Shown here: positions 8,739 through 16,903 of the stretch, in pieces
How the letters are laid out: each line of letters opens with the position of its first letter
Numbering within the stretch: position 1 is the stretch's first letter
Assembly (NCBI GenBank): GCA_022826945.1
Contig: JAJDTY010000053.1
Span: 1 to 41,535, forward strand
Direction: 5' to 3'
Source: Candidatus Binatia bacterium
GTDB lineage: Bacteria > Desulfobacterota > Binatia > Bin18
Length of the DNA stretch: 41,535 nt
Position numbers and translations under genes: made by a program
The notes under the pieces: generated by a model
Seen by the model: only the letters and a program-made list of their open reading frames with translations
Database searches by the model: none
What the model was told of the DNA's origin: nothing

Positions 8739-8882
8739 ACATCTACTTGCTGCTCTATCTCTCGTGAATTTAGAATACGAACTGGTTATAAGTCTAGACA
8801 GAATAGACCATAAACGCCCGGAGTATGTATGAGAAAAATCTGGCAGGCGTCTTGGTCCGACTTTGGAACGTTGGGTTAGAGT

Positions 8883-9524
8883 ATGTCGCGCCGAACTACT
8901 ATGACTCGCCAGCAGGTGACGTCCGATGGGGTTAATAAATACCTATCACTTATGGAGGAAATAAAACAACGTACGCGCTTAGTTAAGGCCATAGGGGAAA
9001 CGAGTTCATCCCTATTTCCTATGCACATTAGAGTAGAAATGCTTTATCTTCAATTCAGAAAAATCTTAGAACTAATCGCAATGGGTTCCCTTGTCGCAAA
9101 CGCTGACGCCCTGTCGCAAATACAGCCAAACTTACACAAGTATTGGCGTGCAAAAGATCTTCTCAGAGACATAAAAAACATCAATCAAAGCTTCTACCCA
9201 GAACCAATAATACAAAAGGAAAGCAATGATCCAAACATTAGGATGGAATGGCCGGATCGATCAGACGACTATCTCACAGAAGCACGATTTCTAACGCTCT
9301 ATGACAACTGCGCCGATGTGTTGCATGCACGTAATCCATATGGATCAAAATTAGATTATAAAAGATTAGAGAAGATGGGACCCAAATGGTATTTGCAGAT
9401 TATAAATCTATTAAACGCACCCATCATTCATCTTGTTGATGAAGACAATATTTGGTTAATTCAGATGGGAACAGACATTAAACCTCCAACGTACACCTAC
9501 TTTTCCAAGTTGAAAGCTGGATAA
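8883..9524 (+). CDS. Hypothetical protein, AT-rich orphan
   Basis: I do not recognise this 213-residue soluble protein. It has no signal peptide or membrane span. The N-terminal half is predicted mostly helical (SLMEEIKQRTRLVKAIGE; FRKILELIAMGSLVANAD), followed by a charged linker, a second helical part (LTLYDNCADVLHARNPYG) and a short beta-rich tail with hydrophobic strands (PIIHLVDEDNIWLIQMG). The DNA is much richer in A/T than its neighbours, with rare-looking codons such as ATA and TTA, suggesting horizontal transfer. It stands alone, preceded by a REP-like palindrome and facing a convergent gene. An alternative start is the ATG at 8901. No function can be inferred. Confidence 0.7.
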   Translation: MSRRTTMTRQQVTSDGVNKYLSLMEEIKQRTRLVKAIGETSSSLFPMHIRVEMLYLQFRKILELIAMGSLVANADALSQIQPNLHKYWRAKDLLRDIKNINQSFYPEPIIQKESNDPNIRMEWPDRSDDYLTEARFLTLYDNCADVLHARNPYGSKLDYKRLEKMGPKWYLQIINLLNAPIIHLVDEDNIWLIQMGTDIKPPTYTYFSKLKAG

Positions 9525-9542
9525 ACTCGAAAGCTACACTTG

Positions 9543-9573
9543 TGATAACGGTATTTTCTCTCAGCTGTTATCA
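9543..9573. terminator. Possible terminator hairpin between convergent genes
   Basis: Arms TGATAACG (9543-9550) and TGTTATCA (9566-9573) pair with one G-T wobble, around a T-rich loop. The hairpin sits 19 bases after the stop of the plus-strand orphan and beyond the 3' end of the minus-strand gene ending at 9711. No T-run follows, so factor-independent termination is only possible, not clear. Confidence 0.3.
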
Positions 9574-9710
9574 GTGCCTCACTTGTGGAAATGTACGAAG
9601 ACTCCAGCCTCCAGATATCTCTTATTACTTTGTCATCGCGTACTTTCTCCTCGATAGCGTTCTCAGGATCGGGAGATTGCATTTGGCCGGAGTACTGAAG
9701 TCTAGAGACG

Positions 9711-10307
9711 TTATCTCCCTGTTGTTGGAAGACTGAGTGTGACACAGGAATCAGAAAAAATAATCGTATCTTCATTTGGATAACTGTGGGCGGTTTTGAG
9801 CGTCACTTGCTGGTTCGGCTTGTCGAGTATGACCCAGACTAGCGTTTGGGGGGCTGGGCCTCGGGATGTGGCGGGAAAAGAATAGTCAAGACCAGCGCTC
9901 AATGAGGGTGCCGTGTCTGTACTGGCTTGGACAATACGCTGTGCCAGTGCCTGAAAGGCGGGCTGACCGTGCTGACTGTCCGTCCGCTGAGCTTCGAAAT
10001 GGTAATGCAGCGCAGGTGTGAGTTGGAGATCAATAGGACGGGTCAGGTTCACAATCCAGTCCGAGAACGCCGGTTGTAGCGCAGGGGGAATATCTGTGCA
10101 GGCCAGGATTTCGGAAACATGCTGAGTGTTGTCATACGCGATGTGAATGATGTGGCTGGCACCGATAATGCTCGCCTGTACCTGGAACTGAGGTTGTTCC
10201 AAGCACACCGTGGCCAGCGGTCTGAATTGCTGAAAATCTATCCCGTCGGCGAGAACGTGTAGCCGGAGCTCGGCGGCGGACTGGTCCTTGTAGGTGAGCG
10301 CGCTCAT
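9711..10307 (-). CDS. DUF2617-like protein
   Basis: The 198-residue product follows the outline of DUF2617 proteins as I know them: an N-terminal TYKDQSAAELRLHV segment, a central IIGASHIIHI strand corresponding to the family's LGASHQV motif, and a C-terminal TLKTAHSYPNEDTIIFSDS stretch corresponding to the family's WHAYPQ block. It is predicted soluble and its function is unknown. ATG 10307 is preferred to an upstream TTG that would overlap the preceding gene. It begins 7 bases after the stop of the TSUP-family permease gene on the same strand, so the two are almost certainly co-transcribed. The family call rests on remembered motifs, so moderate confidence is appropriate. Confidence 0.6.
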   Translation of the reverse strand: MSALTYKDQSAAELRLHVLADGIDFQQFRPLATVCLEQPQFQVQASIIGASHIIHIAYDNTQHVSEILACTDIPPALQPAFSDWIVNLTRPIDLQLTPALHYHFEAQRTDSQHGQPAFQALAQRIVQASTDTAPSLSAGLDYSFPATSRGPAPQTLVWVILDKPNQQVTLKTAHSYPNEDTIIFSDSCVTLSLPTTGR

Positions 10308-10314
10308 GCGGTGT

Positions 10315-11130
10315 CTAGCCTGCGGCAACAGCGGACGGGTGCAGGAGTTGGGATAAGGCCAACAACGGGCGGAGCCTCTCCCACCCCCCGAGTAACTGGA
10401 ATGCCATGACCACTATTGTCCCAGCCAACACGATCCGAATCCAGCCTTCGCCCTTGCTGACACCCCAATGCGCCCCGAACCACGCGCCGATGCTGGACGC
10501 TACCGACAGGAGCAGACCCGCACTCCAATCGACTTTTCCGTTCAGCGCAAAGACGCAGCAGGCAATGCCGGTCAAGCCCATGACAATAACGACCTTCACC
10601 CCGTTTGCCAGCGCGAGATTCAAGCCGCCCATAGTGCGCAGTGCCACCAGTATGAAAATGCCGACTCCAATGTGCAGTAAGCCACCGTAGAGTCCGAAAC
10701 CGAAAAAGACGCCTTGGAGCAGTCGTCGCCCCCGTCCTGTCCCGCTGATGGCCAGCAGTTTGCTATTGAGGACCGGCTCAAACACTACCGGGATGAGCAG
10801 GATCATCATGGTGATGGCCAACAAGGTTTGGAAGACCGCATCGTCCAGACGGACCGATACCAGCGCGCCACACACCGAGCCCAGCATGGCCGGGATCGTG
10901 AGCGAAACGGCTAAGCTAGAGTCGGTCTGCTTCAGCTTTTTATACGCCGCCAGGGCCGTCAGACTTTGCAGGACCACGGCCAAACGGTTCGTTCCGTTGG
11001 CAACTCCCGGCGGCAGGCCGATCAGGATAAGGGTAGGCATGGTCAGCATGACTCCTCCGCCGGAAACCGCGTTGAGAAAACCGGCGGCCAGACCGCTGAG
11101 GGTAATGAGGAGCATATCGGTGAGTGACAT
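10315..11130 (-). CDS. TSUP (TauE/SafE) family permease
   Basis: The 271-residue product is an integral membrane protein with about eight helices, typical of TauE/SafE exporters, which move sulfite, sulfoacetate or other organic anions across the inner membrane. The hallmark first repeat is present: GLAAGFLNAVSGGGVMLTMPTLILIGLPPGVANGTNRLAVVLQS. The second repeat holds GLYGGLLHIGVGIFILVAL and MGLTGIACCVF. I set the start at ATG 11130. The in-frame ATG at 11151 lies in the loop of a GC-rich hairpin with a T-run and would add seven residues ahead of the first helix. The gene is followed at 7 bases by a DUF2617-like gene. The substrate is unknown. Confidence 0.85.
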   Translation of the reverse strand: MSLTDMLLITLSGLAAGFLNAVSGGGVMLTMPTLILIGLPPGVANGTNRLAVVLQSLTALAAYKKLKQTDSSLAVSLTIPAMLGSVCGALVSVRLDDAVFQTLLAITMMILLIPVVFEPVLNSKLLAISGTGRGRRLLQGVFFGFGLYGGLLHIGVGIFILVALRTMGGLNLALANGVKVVIVMGLTGIACCVFALNGKVDWSAGLLLSVASSIGAWFGAHWGVSKGEGWIRIVLAGTIVVMAFQLLGGWERLRPLLALSQLLHPSAVAAG

Positions 11131-11136
11131 CACACT

Positions 11137-11167
11137 AAAAAGGGCAGCCATAGCGGGCTGCCCCTAC
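11137..11167 (-). terminator. GTAG-headed GC hairpin plus T-run at the start of the TSUP gene
   Basis: On the minus strand GTAG (11167-11164) leads into arms GGGCAGCC (11163-11156) and GGCTGCCC (11149-11142), then TTTTT (11141-11137). It looks like an intrinsic terminator but sits just upstream of the TSUP start, with no minus-strand gene before it. It may be a leader attenuator, or a second REP-like element given the GTAG head. Confidence 0.45.
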
Positions 11168-11287
11168 CATCTCGGTGCCTGGATTGTGGAGCGATTGTTA
11201 CGTGTCTCAGCGAGAGCGTCAAGCAGAAGGTGCCAAGGGGAAAGATTGTCGGAATTGCGGGACAGCCCGGAACCGGGTCCGGTTTCC

Positions 11288-11316
11288 TTGACCCCTATCC
11301 TGTCTCTGCCTATGAT
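11288..11316 (+). promoter_or_regulatory. Sigma-70-type promoter of the thiolase-like/CoA-transferase operon
   Basis: TTGACC (11288-11293) and TATGAT (11311-11316) are separated by exactly 17 bases, five of six matches to each consensus hexamer. The predicted transcription start near 11323 gives a leader of about 23 bases with an AAAGGAGG ribosome site at 11331-11338, ahead of ATG 11346. Confidence 0.7.
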
Positions 11317-11345
11317 CCGAGAACGCTGGCCAAAGGAGGGTGGAC

Positions 11346-12524
11346 ATGCCTGCGGGGAACCTCAAAGATGTCGCGGCTGTGTGTGGTGTGGGCCATACGG
11401 CCTACGGTCGGAAGATGAATCGGAGTCAGATCGATCTTGCCGGTGAAGCCATCCGCAACGCGCTTGATGATGCCGGGCTGGGGCGGGACGATTTGGACGG
11501 GCTTATCGTCAGTTTTGGAACACCGATTGGAGCAGACGCCGACACCCTGGCCTATGCGTTAGGATTAAAGCTGCGCGCGTATAATCAAACCTGGGCGCAC
11601 GGACGGTTTACGGCCAGCAGCATACAGTGGGCGGCGATGATGGTCAGCGCCGGACTGGCCAGTGTGGTGGCCTGTATGGCGTCGATCAGTTTTTCCGGTT
11701 TCCGTAAACCCATGATGGGCGGGGCTGGAGACGCCGAGGGCGCGCGTGAGGCCGGCGGTGGGCACGGCGAAGACCCGGTGTTCGGTATGACCTCGCCTGG
11801 GGCCGGGGCGGCGCTGGTCGCCCGGAAGTATTTTGATCGTTTTGGCGCAACGAGTGAGCAGTTGGCCGCGGTGGCGGTGGCGTTTCGGAAACATGCCTCC
11901 ATGAATCCGAATGCCGTCATGCAGACACCGATCAGCGTCGAAGATCACCAGAACTCGCGTTTTGTGTGCGAGCCGCTGCACCTGCTGGACTATTGTCTGA
12001 TTAACGATGGGGCGGCGTGTGTCCTGGTCACCACCCAGGAACGCGCGCGGGACATGGCCAAGCGGCCGGTGTGTATTAGCGGTATGCAGGGTCTGCCCGC
12101 GGGACGGGAAGAATTTATCTGGACCTATCCCGGCTTTGGGACTTCTCAACAAACCGCCTTTGATTATGTATTCGGCCCGCAGCCGGTGTATGAGATGGCG
12201 GACGTCTCGCCCAAGGATCTGGATGCGCTGTTTACCTATGATGCGTTCTCGATTCTGGCCTGGACCGCCCTGGAGCGCTTCGGGTTCTGTGGGCAGGGCG
12301 AAGCCGCGGCCTTTACCCAAGACGGGCATATTGAGCTGGGTGGGGAACTGCCCATGAACACCAACGGCGGGCTGATGTCCGAGGGCCATATCATGGGCTG
12401 GAATCATCAGGTCGAGATCGTGCGCCAATTACGGGGAGAGTGTGGGGAGCGACAGATTCCGAATGCGCAGCTTATCCAGTGGGCCAACGCGTACGGTGAC
12501 TCGTTAATCTACCGCGCCGGCTGA
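11346..12524 (+). CDS. Thiolase-fold protein lacking the nucleophilic Cys (Ltp2-like)
   Basis: The 392-residue product has the thiolase/SCP-x fold: GVGHTAYGR at the start, the LAGEAIRNALDDAGL helix, the NDGAACVLVTT strand (about residues 220-230) and a C-terminal NTNGGLMSEGHIMGWNH block (about 338-354) replacing the thiolase GHP motif. Where thiolases carry the acylated Cys, this protein reads GRFTASSIQWA (about 86-96), and the C-terminal catalytic Cys is also absent. It is therefore unlikely to do thiolysis. Related Cys-less proteins such as Ltp2 are aldolases that work with a DUF35 partner in side-chain cleavage of steroid CoA esters. Tyr298 in TYDAF matches a position conserved in that group. 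The next gene is a DUF35 protein 14 bases away. A strong AAAGGAGG site fixes the start. Confidence 0.85.
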   Translation: MPAGNLKDVAAVCGVGHTAYGRKMNRSQIDLAGEAIRNALDDAGLGRDDLDGLIVSFGTPIGADADTLAYALGLKLRAYNQTWAHGRFTASSIQWAAMMVSAGLASVVACMASISFSGFRKPMMGGAGDAEGAREAGGGHGEDPVFGMTSPGAGAALVARKYFDRFGATSEQLAAVAVAFRKHASMNPNAVMQTPISVEDHQNSRFVCEPLHLLDYCLINDGAACVLVTTQERARDMAKRPVCISGMQGLPAGREEFIWTYPGFGTSQQTAFDYVFGPQPVYEMADVSPKDLDALFTYDAFSILAWTALERFGFCGQGEAAAFTQDGHIELGGELPMNTNGGLMSEGHIMGWNHQVEIVRQLRGECGERQIPNAQLIQWANAYGDSLIYRAG

Positions 12525-12538
12525 AAAAAGGAGAGGGC

Positions 12539-12952
12539 ATGGCCGAGTATACAAAACCGCTCCCGGCGATTTCGACGCTGAACCAGCCGTACTGGGACGG
12601 TCTGAAACAGCGGCAGATGGTGCTGCCCTACTGCGAGGCGTGTGACAAGGTCTGGTATCCTCCGGCGCCGTTTTGCCCGGACTGCTGGTCTCGCGATTTT
12701 CGCTGGCAGGCGGTGAGTGGGCGGGGCGTGGTGAACTCCTGGGTCGTTTTTCATCAGGCGTATTTCTCGTCGTTCAAGGATGACATTCCCTACGCTGTTG
12801 CCGAGGTCGAGCTGGAAGAGGGCCCCCGTTTGCTGACCAATCTGGTCGAAGTCGCGAACGAGGACATTGCTGTCGGCATGCCGGTGGAAGTGGCTTTCGA
12901 TGATGTGACCGACGAGGTCACGCTGGCCAAGTTTCGGCCCCGTAAGGGATAG
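12539..12952 (+). CDS. DUF35 Zn-ribbon/OB-fold protein, partner of the thiolase-fold protein
   Basis: The 137-residue product has an N-terminal helix (ISTLNQPYWDGLKQRQ), a zinc ribbon with Cys32, Cys35, Cys46 and Cys49 (C-x2-C ... C-x2-C), and an OB-fold domain starting at SGRGVVNSWVVFHQAYF and ending near DDVTDEVTLAKFRP. This is the DUF35 (formerly YjlA-like) layout. In known cases such as ChsH2, the protein binds a thiolase-fold subunit and helps form the acyl-CoA site. It directly follows the thiolase-fold gene with its own GGAGAGG ribosome site, so a heteromeric complex is likely. Two CoA-transferase genes follow in the same operon. Confidence 0.88.
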   Translation: MAEYTKPLPAISTLNQPYWDGLKQRQMVLPYCEACDKVWYPPAPFCPDCWSRDFRWQAVSGRGVVNSWVVFHQAYFSSFKDDIPYAVAEVELEEGPRLLTNLVEVANEDIAVGMPVEVAFDDVTDEVTLAKFRPRKG

Positions 12953-12991
12953 ACGGACCGACGGCTGTACTGAAGGAGAGAAGGAGTATCT

Positions 12992-14194
12992 ATGCCTGGT
13001 ATTCTCGACGGTATTCGCGTGTTTGACCTCAGTATCGCCGCGGTCGGACCCTGGGCGTCCAAATTGCTGGGCGAGCTGGGAGCGGATGTGATCAAGGTTG
13101 AGTCGCCCGGCGGTGAACTTTCGCACGTCATCCCGCCGCCCATTAAGGGTACGGCCGTCCTGTATATCTCGGCCAACTTCAACAAGCGGAATATTGTGCT
13201 CGACCTCAAAGAGGAAGGGGATCGGGCTATTGCCCTCAAGCTGGTTGAAAAGAGCGATGTGTTTGTGCAGAACATGCGTCCGGGCGCGGTCGAGCGTTTG
13301 GGTTTGGGCTATGATGTGGTCTCTCAGCTCAACCCGCGTCTGGTGTATGTGTCCGCGTCCGCGTATGGCCGAACCGGTGCGATGGCAAAGGAGGCCGGGA
13401 TCGATCCGACTGTCCAGGCATTTGGAGGCTGGTGCAGCATTACCGGTGCCCCAGGTTCTCAGGGAGAGATGTTCCGTCACCTGGCCCATCTCGACATTAC
13501 GACCAGCACCATGATTGTTGAAGCCGTTTTGCAGGCGCTGCTGGCGCGGGAGCGCTTGGGCAAGGGGCAGCATATTGAGATCGATATGATCTCGGCCGCA
13601 ATGTCGATGCAAACCAGCCGTCTAGCCGAGTATTTCGCGACCGGCGAACAACCGCCGCCCATGGGCAGTGCTGCGGCAACGACCGTGCCGCACCAGGCGT
13701 TTCTGTGTGAAGATCAGGAATATCTGGCGGTCGGGGTGGTGAGCGAAGACCAGTGGCCGCGCTTCTGTCGTGCTGTCGGCCAAGAGGCCCTGGGTGACGA
13801 TCCGCGCTTTGCGACTAATCCGAAGCGGGTCGAAAACCGGGCTGCCCTCATTGCCCTGCTTGAAGACCATTTCAAAACCAAGCCAACCCGCTGGTGGAGT
13901 CTGCGGCTAACCCAAGCAGGCGTACCGAATATACGGGTGGACCGCACGGTCAATTTTCAGGCGCTTCGCACCGATCCCCAAGTCACCCTCAATCAGCATA
14001 TTGTTGATATGGAGACGCCGCATTGGGGAACCTTGAGCGTCGATGGGCTGCCGTGGAAGTTTGAGAAAACCCCGGCCGGCCCGATTCGTCCGGGCGGCCT
14101 GCAAGGGGAACAGACTGAGGAGGTCCTGCGTGAGTTTGGGATAGCGGCAGAGACCACGGAGCGGAACGGAAGAGACAAGAGACTGGAGCAGTAA
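12992..14194 (+). CDS. CaiB/BaiF class III CoA-transferase
   Basis: The 400-residue product has the full class III CoA-transferase signature: [26 protein letters not shown] (about 26-41), the NKRNIVLDLK motif, VFVQNMRPGAVERLGLGY (about 90-107) and HLAHLDITTST carrying the expected catalytic Asp168, which forms the aspartyl-CoA thioester intermediate. The C-terminal domain and the GEQTEEVLREFG end are normal. It should activate a carboxylic acid using an acyl-CoA donor; the substrate is unknown. It lies 39 bases after the DUF35 gene with an AGGAG site, and its TAA stop shares its last base with the start of the next CoA-transferase (TAATG). This is tight coupling and suggests that the two proteins act together. 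Confidence 0.9.
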   Translation: MPGILDGIRVFDLSIAAVGPWASKLLGELGADVIKVESPGGELSHVIPPPIKGTAVLYISANFNKRNIVLDLKEEGDRAIALKLVEKSDVFVQNMRPGAVERLGLGYDVVSQLNPRLVYVSASAYGRTGAMAKEAGIDPTVQAFGGWCSITGAPGSQGEMFRHLAHLDITTSTMIVEAVLQALLARERLGKGQHIEIDMISAAMSMQTSRLAEYFATGEQPPPMGSAAATTVPHQAFLCEDQEYLAVGVVSEDQWPRFCRAVGQEALGDDPRFATNPKRVENRAALIALLEDHFKTKPTRWWSLRLTQAGVPNIRVDRTVNFQALRTDPQVTLNQHIVDMETPHWGTLSVDGLPWKFEKTPAGPIRPGGLQGEQTEEVLREFGIAAETTERNGRDKRLEQ

Positions 14195-15396
14195 TGCCCG
14201 GCGCGCTTGATGGTTTTACCATTGTTGATTTCACCCAAGGGTTGTGTGGACCGTTTGCCTCCATGCGTCTGGCTGACGCCGGGGCCGAGGTGATCAAAAT
14301 CGAGCCGCTGGGCGGCGATACCGCACGAACCATGGGACCGCCGTTCATTCAGGACGAAAGCGCGGTCTTCCTGAGTCTCAATCGGAATAAAAAGAGCGTA
14401 GCCCTCGATGTCACCACACCAGACGGCCGGAAGATCGCGCAACAACTGATTGCCCGGGCCGATGTTGTGTTGGAAGACTTCGGGCCGAGTCAGGCGGAAA
14501 GGCTGGGGCTGGGCTACGCAGACCTCAGCCAGACGCATGAGACGCTGGTGTATTGCGCGATCAGTGCCTTTGGGGAGGAAGGCCCGCTGCGAGACCAGCC
14601 AGGATCAGAGCTGGTGGTGCAGGCCATGGCCGACTACACCCACTCGCTTGGAAAAATCGGAGAGGCCCCGGTTCGCTTAGGGACGGACGTGGCCAGTCTC
14701 AACACCGGCATCATGGCCTCCCAGGCGATAACGGCCGGGCTGTTTCACCGCGTTCGCAAAGGCGAGGGGCAGCGGGTTGCGGTCAGTATGCTGGGGACCC
14801 TGCTCCATATGCGCGGCATTATGTGGACGTCCATGACAGACCCGGACGAGTGGTATGGTTTCCATCTCGATCATTACACCCGTCCGCCCGACGAGGGCTA
14901 CAAAACCAAAGACGGGCACGTCTATTTCGGTTTACGCCGGGGCAGTAGCGAGGATTGGGATCGGCTGATGCTTACGCTGGGCTTGACGGACTATATTACT
15001 GATCCGCGTTTTCAGGGCTTCGGACGAGAGGCGACCAGCATTGGCCGCTATGCGCCCGAGGTTAAGCCGATTTGGGAGCGGGCGTTTCAGCAATTGACGA
15101 ACGCTGAAGTGGTCAAGCTCGTCCACGAATTCCGCGGGGATGCCGTGCCCTTTAACGACTACCCTACATTATGCGCCCATCCACAAGTAGCTGAGCTCGA
15201 TATCCTGAAAGACGTTGACCATCCGGCGGGAGAGAGCTTTCGGACCATTGGGCCGGTCTGGCATTTGGCGGATACGCCGGCTGAAATTAAGTCCCCTCCA
15301 CCGACCCTCGGCCAGCATACGGACGAGGTTCTCTCCGGGCTGGGAATGAACGCGGCTGACCTTCAGCAACTCAGGGCGGCTGGGGTCGTCGGTTGA
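14194..15396 (+). CDS. CaiB/BaiF CoA-transferase homologue, catalytic Asp position changed
   Basis: The 400-residue product shares the class III CoA-transferase framework: LDGFTIVDFTQGLCGPFASM, AGAEVIKIEPLGGD, NKKSVALDV, VLEDFGPSQAERLGLGY, and the C-terminal LGQHTDEVLSGLG. At the catalytic position, where relatives read AD-x-x-x-G, this protein reads VASLNTG, placing Ser168 where Asp is expected. An Asp lies three residues earlier (GTDVAS, Asp165). Either Asp165 substitutes, or the protein has changed chemistry or acts as a non-catalytic subunit. It overlaps the preceding CoA-transferase by one base and is the last gene of the operon. A distinctive insert-free segment (DEWYGFHLDHYTRPPDEGY) may mark its subfamily. 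Confidence 0.85.
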   Translation: MPGALDGFTIVDFTQGLCGPFASMRLADAGAEVIKIEPLGGDTARTMGPPFIQDESAVFLSLNRNKKSVALDVTTPDGRKIAQQLIARADVVLEDFGPSQAERLGLGYADLSQTHETLVYCAISAFGEEGPLRDQPGSELVVQAMADYTHSLGKIGEAPVRLGTDVASLNTGIMASQAITAGLFHRVRKGEGQRVAVSMLGTLLHMRGIMWTSMTDPDEWYGFHLDHYTRPPDEGYKTKDGHVYFGLRRGSSEDWDRLMLTLGLTDYITDPRFQGFGREATSIGRYAPEVKPIWERAFQQLTNAEVVKLVHEFRGDAVPFNDYPTLCAHPQVAELDILKDVDHPAGESFRTIGPVWHLADTPAEIKSPPPTLGQHTDEVLSGLGMNAADLQQLRAAGVVG

Positions 15397-15427
15397 TGTA
15401 GCGGCCAGTCGAGAGGATCTCAAAGAA

Positions 15428-15456
15428 ATCCGGGCCAGGACAAAACCGGCCCGGAT
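15428..15456 (-). terminator. Terminator of amt
   Basis: Nine-base perfect arms ATCCGGGCC and GGCCCGGAT enclose an 11-base loop. Read on the minus strand, the hairpin is followed by TTCTTTG. It lies just past the amt stop and between convergent genes, so it may also stop the CoA-transferase transcript. Confidence 0.65.
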
Positions 15457-15469
15457 ATGTGAAGACGGC

Positions 15470-16795
15470 TCAGGCGATATAGCCGCTCTCGTCGTGATCG
15501 GTCAGATCGAGACCCTGCTGCTCGCCTTCTTCGCTGATGCGCGCCCCTCCGGTGAGGGCATTGGCGATCATATAGGCGACCACAGAGACCACGCCACTCC
15601 AGATGATGGTGACGATAACACTCTTGATCTGCTCGATGATCTGGGCCATCGCAGATGTGGCTTCGAGCCCGGCACCACCCATGAATTCGGCCGCGCACAG
15701 ACCGGTCAGGATCGCTCCAACAATGCCCCCCACGCCGTGCACGCCGAAGACGTCGAGGCTGTCATCATAGCCGAAGGACCGTTTTATCGTGGTGGCGGCC
15801 AGATAGCAGAAGAAGGCTGAGGCTGCGCCGATCAGGATCGCACCCATGGGACCGGCTGTACCGCTGGCTGGCGTAATGGCGACCAGACCTGCGATTGCGG
15901 CGGTGGCCATACCGAGAATGCTCGGTTTACCATGCCTGACCCACTCAATGAGCATCCAGACAACGACTGCGGTGGCGGTGGAGACCTGGGTGACGAGCAG
16001 GGCCATGCCGGCCGTACCATCGGCGGCAAGCTCGCTCCCGGCGTTGAAACCAAACCAGCCTACCCAGAGCATACCGGCTCCGACCACGGTCAGAACGAGA
16101 CTATGGGGTCGCATGGGTTCCGTAGGGTAGCCGGTGCGCGAGCCGATCATAATGCAGACAACCAGCGCGGCGATCCCGGCGTTGATATGCACGACGGTCC
16201 CCCCGGCAAAGTCCAGTACGCCCCAGCCGGCGAACAGACCGCCGCCCCAGGCCATATGCCAGATCGGGACATAGCTGAAGGTGAACCAGATAATCATGAA
16301 GATCAGCATAGCGCTGAACTTCATTCGCTCGGCAAAGGCCCCAACGATAAGCGCCGGGGTGATGATCGCAAAGGTCATCTGGAAAGTCAGAAAGACCGAC
16401 TCGGGTATGGTGCCACTGAGGGAATCGACGCGCAGATCATTGAGGAAGAGCTTGGAGGCATCTCCTATGATGGCGTTCCCCTCGGTAGCAGCATAGCTGT
16501 AGCCGTAGATGATCCAGAGCAAGGTCATGACCCCGGCCATTGCCAGGCATTGGCCCAGGACTGAGAGGACATTTTTGATCCTTACCAGGCCACCGTAGAA
16601 CAAGGCTAGACCCGGAAGGGTCATGAAGAGCACCAGTGCCGTGGCAGTAATCATCCAGGCGGTGTCCCCGCTATCGAGTGTTGGTGTTTCCTCGGCCCAG
16701 GCCGGCACGGCGGTCCCGAGCATACCGAGTAAACCGAGTGAGAGTGTGCTCCACCCATACCAGGCGGCTTGTTGCGTCTTCCGAAAAAGTTTCAC
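15470..16795 (-). CDS. amt: Ammonium transporter, Amt family
   Basis: The 441-residue product is an Amt/AmtB ammonium channel of the inner membrane. It begins with a cleavable signal peptide (to about AVPAWA, residue 34) and has eleven membrane spans. Recognisable pieces are GDTAWMITATALVLFMTLPGLALFYGGLVR (about 43-72), the pore histidine segment GGTVVHINAGIAALV, and the twin histidine region FGVHGVGGIVGAILTG. The C-terminal tail (RISEEGEQQGLDLTDHDESGY) is the cytoplasmic part that PII proteins regulate in homologues. No glnK lies beside it, unlike the common glnK-amtB pair. A sigma-54-type promoter about 110 bases upstream suggests expression under nitrogen limitation. Confidence 0.95.
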   Translation of the reverse strand: MKLFRKTQQAAWYGWSTLSLGLLGMLGTAVPAWAEETPTLDSGDTAWMITATALVLFMTLPGLALFYGGLVRIKNVLSVLGQCLAMAGVMTLLWIIYGYSYAATEGNAIIGDASKLFLNDLRVDSLSGTIPESVFLTFQMTFAIITPALIVGAFAERMKFSAMLIFMIIWFTFSYVPIWHMAWGGGLFAGWGVLDFAGGTVVHINAGIAALVVCIMIGSRTGYPTEPMRPHSLVLTVVGAGMLWVGWFGFNAGSELAADGTAGMALLVTQVSTATAVVVWMLIEWVRHGKPSILGMATAAIAGLVAITPASGTAGPMGAILIGAASAFFCYLAATTIKRSFGYDDSLDVFGVHGVGGIVGAILTGLCAAEFMGGAGLEATSAMAQIIEQIKSVIVTIIWSGVVSVVAYMIANALTGGARISEEGEQQGLDLTDHDESGYIA

Positions 16796-16903
16796 TGTGA
16801 ACTCCTCCTTCCCTCACGCCTAAAGAACGAATATCGCCACTGCCGATTGCCCCGTATTGGCAACAGAAGGCGAGGGTAATCCTTGTCTGGCCCTTTCCAA
16901 TAG

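Noticed and set aside
9497..9775. A 92-codon minus-strand frame between the orphan and the DUF2617-like gene.
   Set aside because: It overlaps coding sequence of both neighbours and its residues show no family features; it is likely a chance frame.
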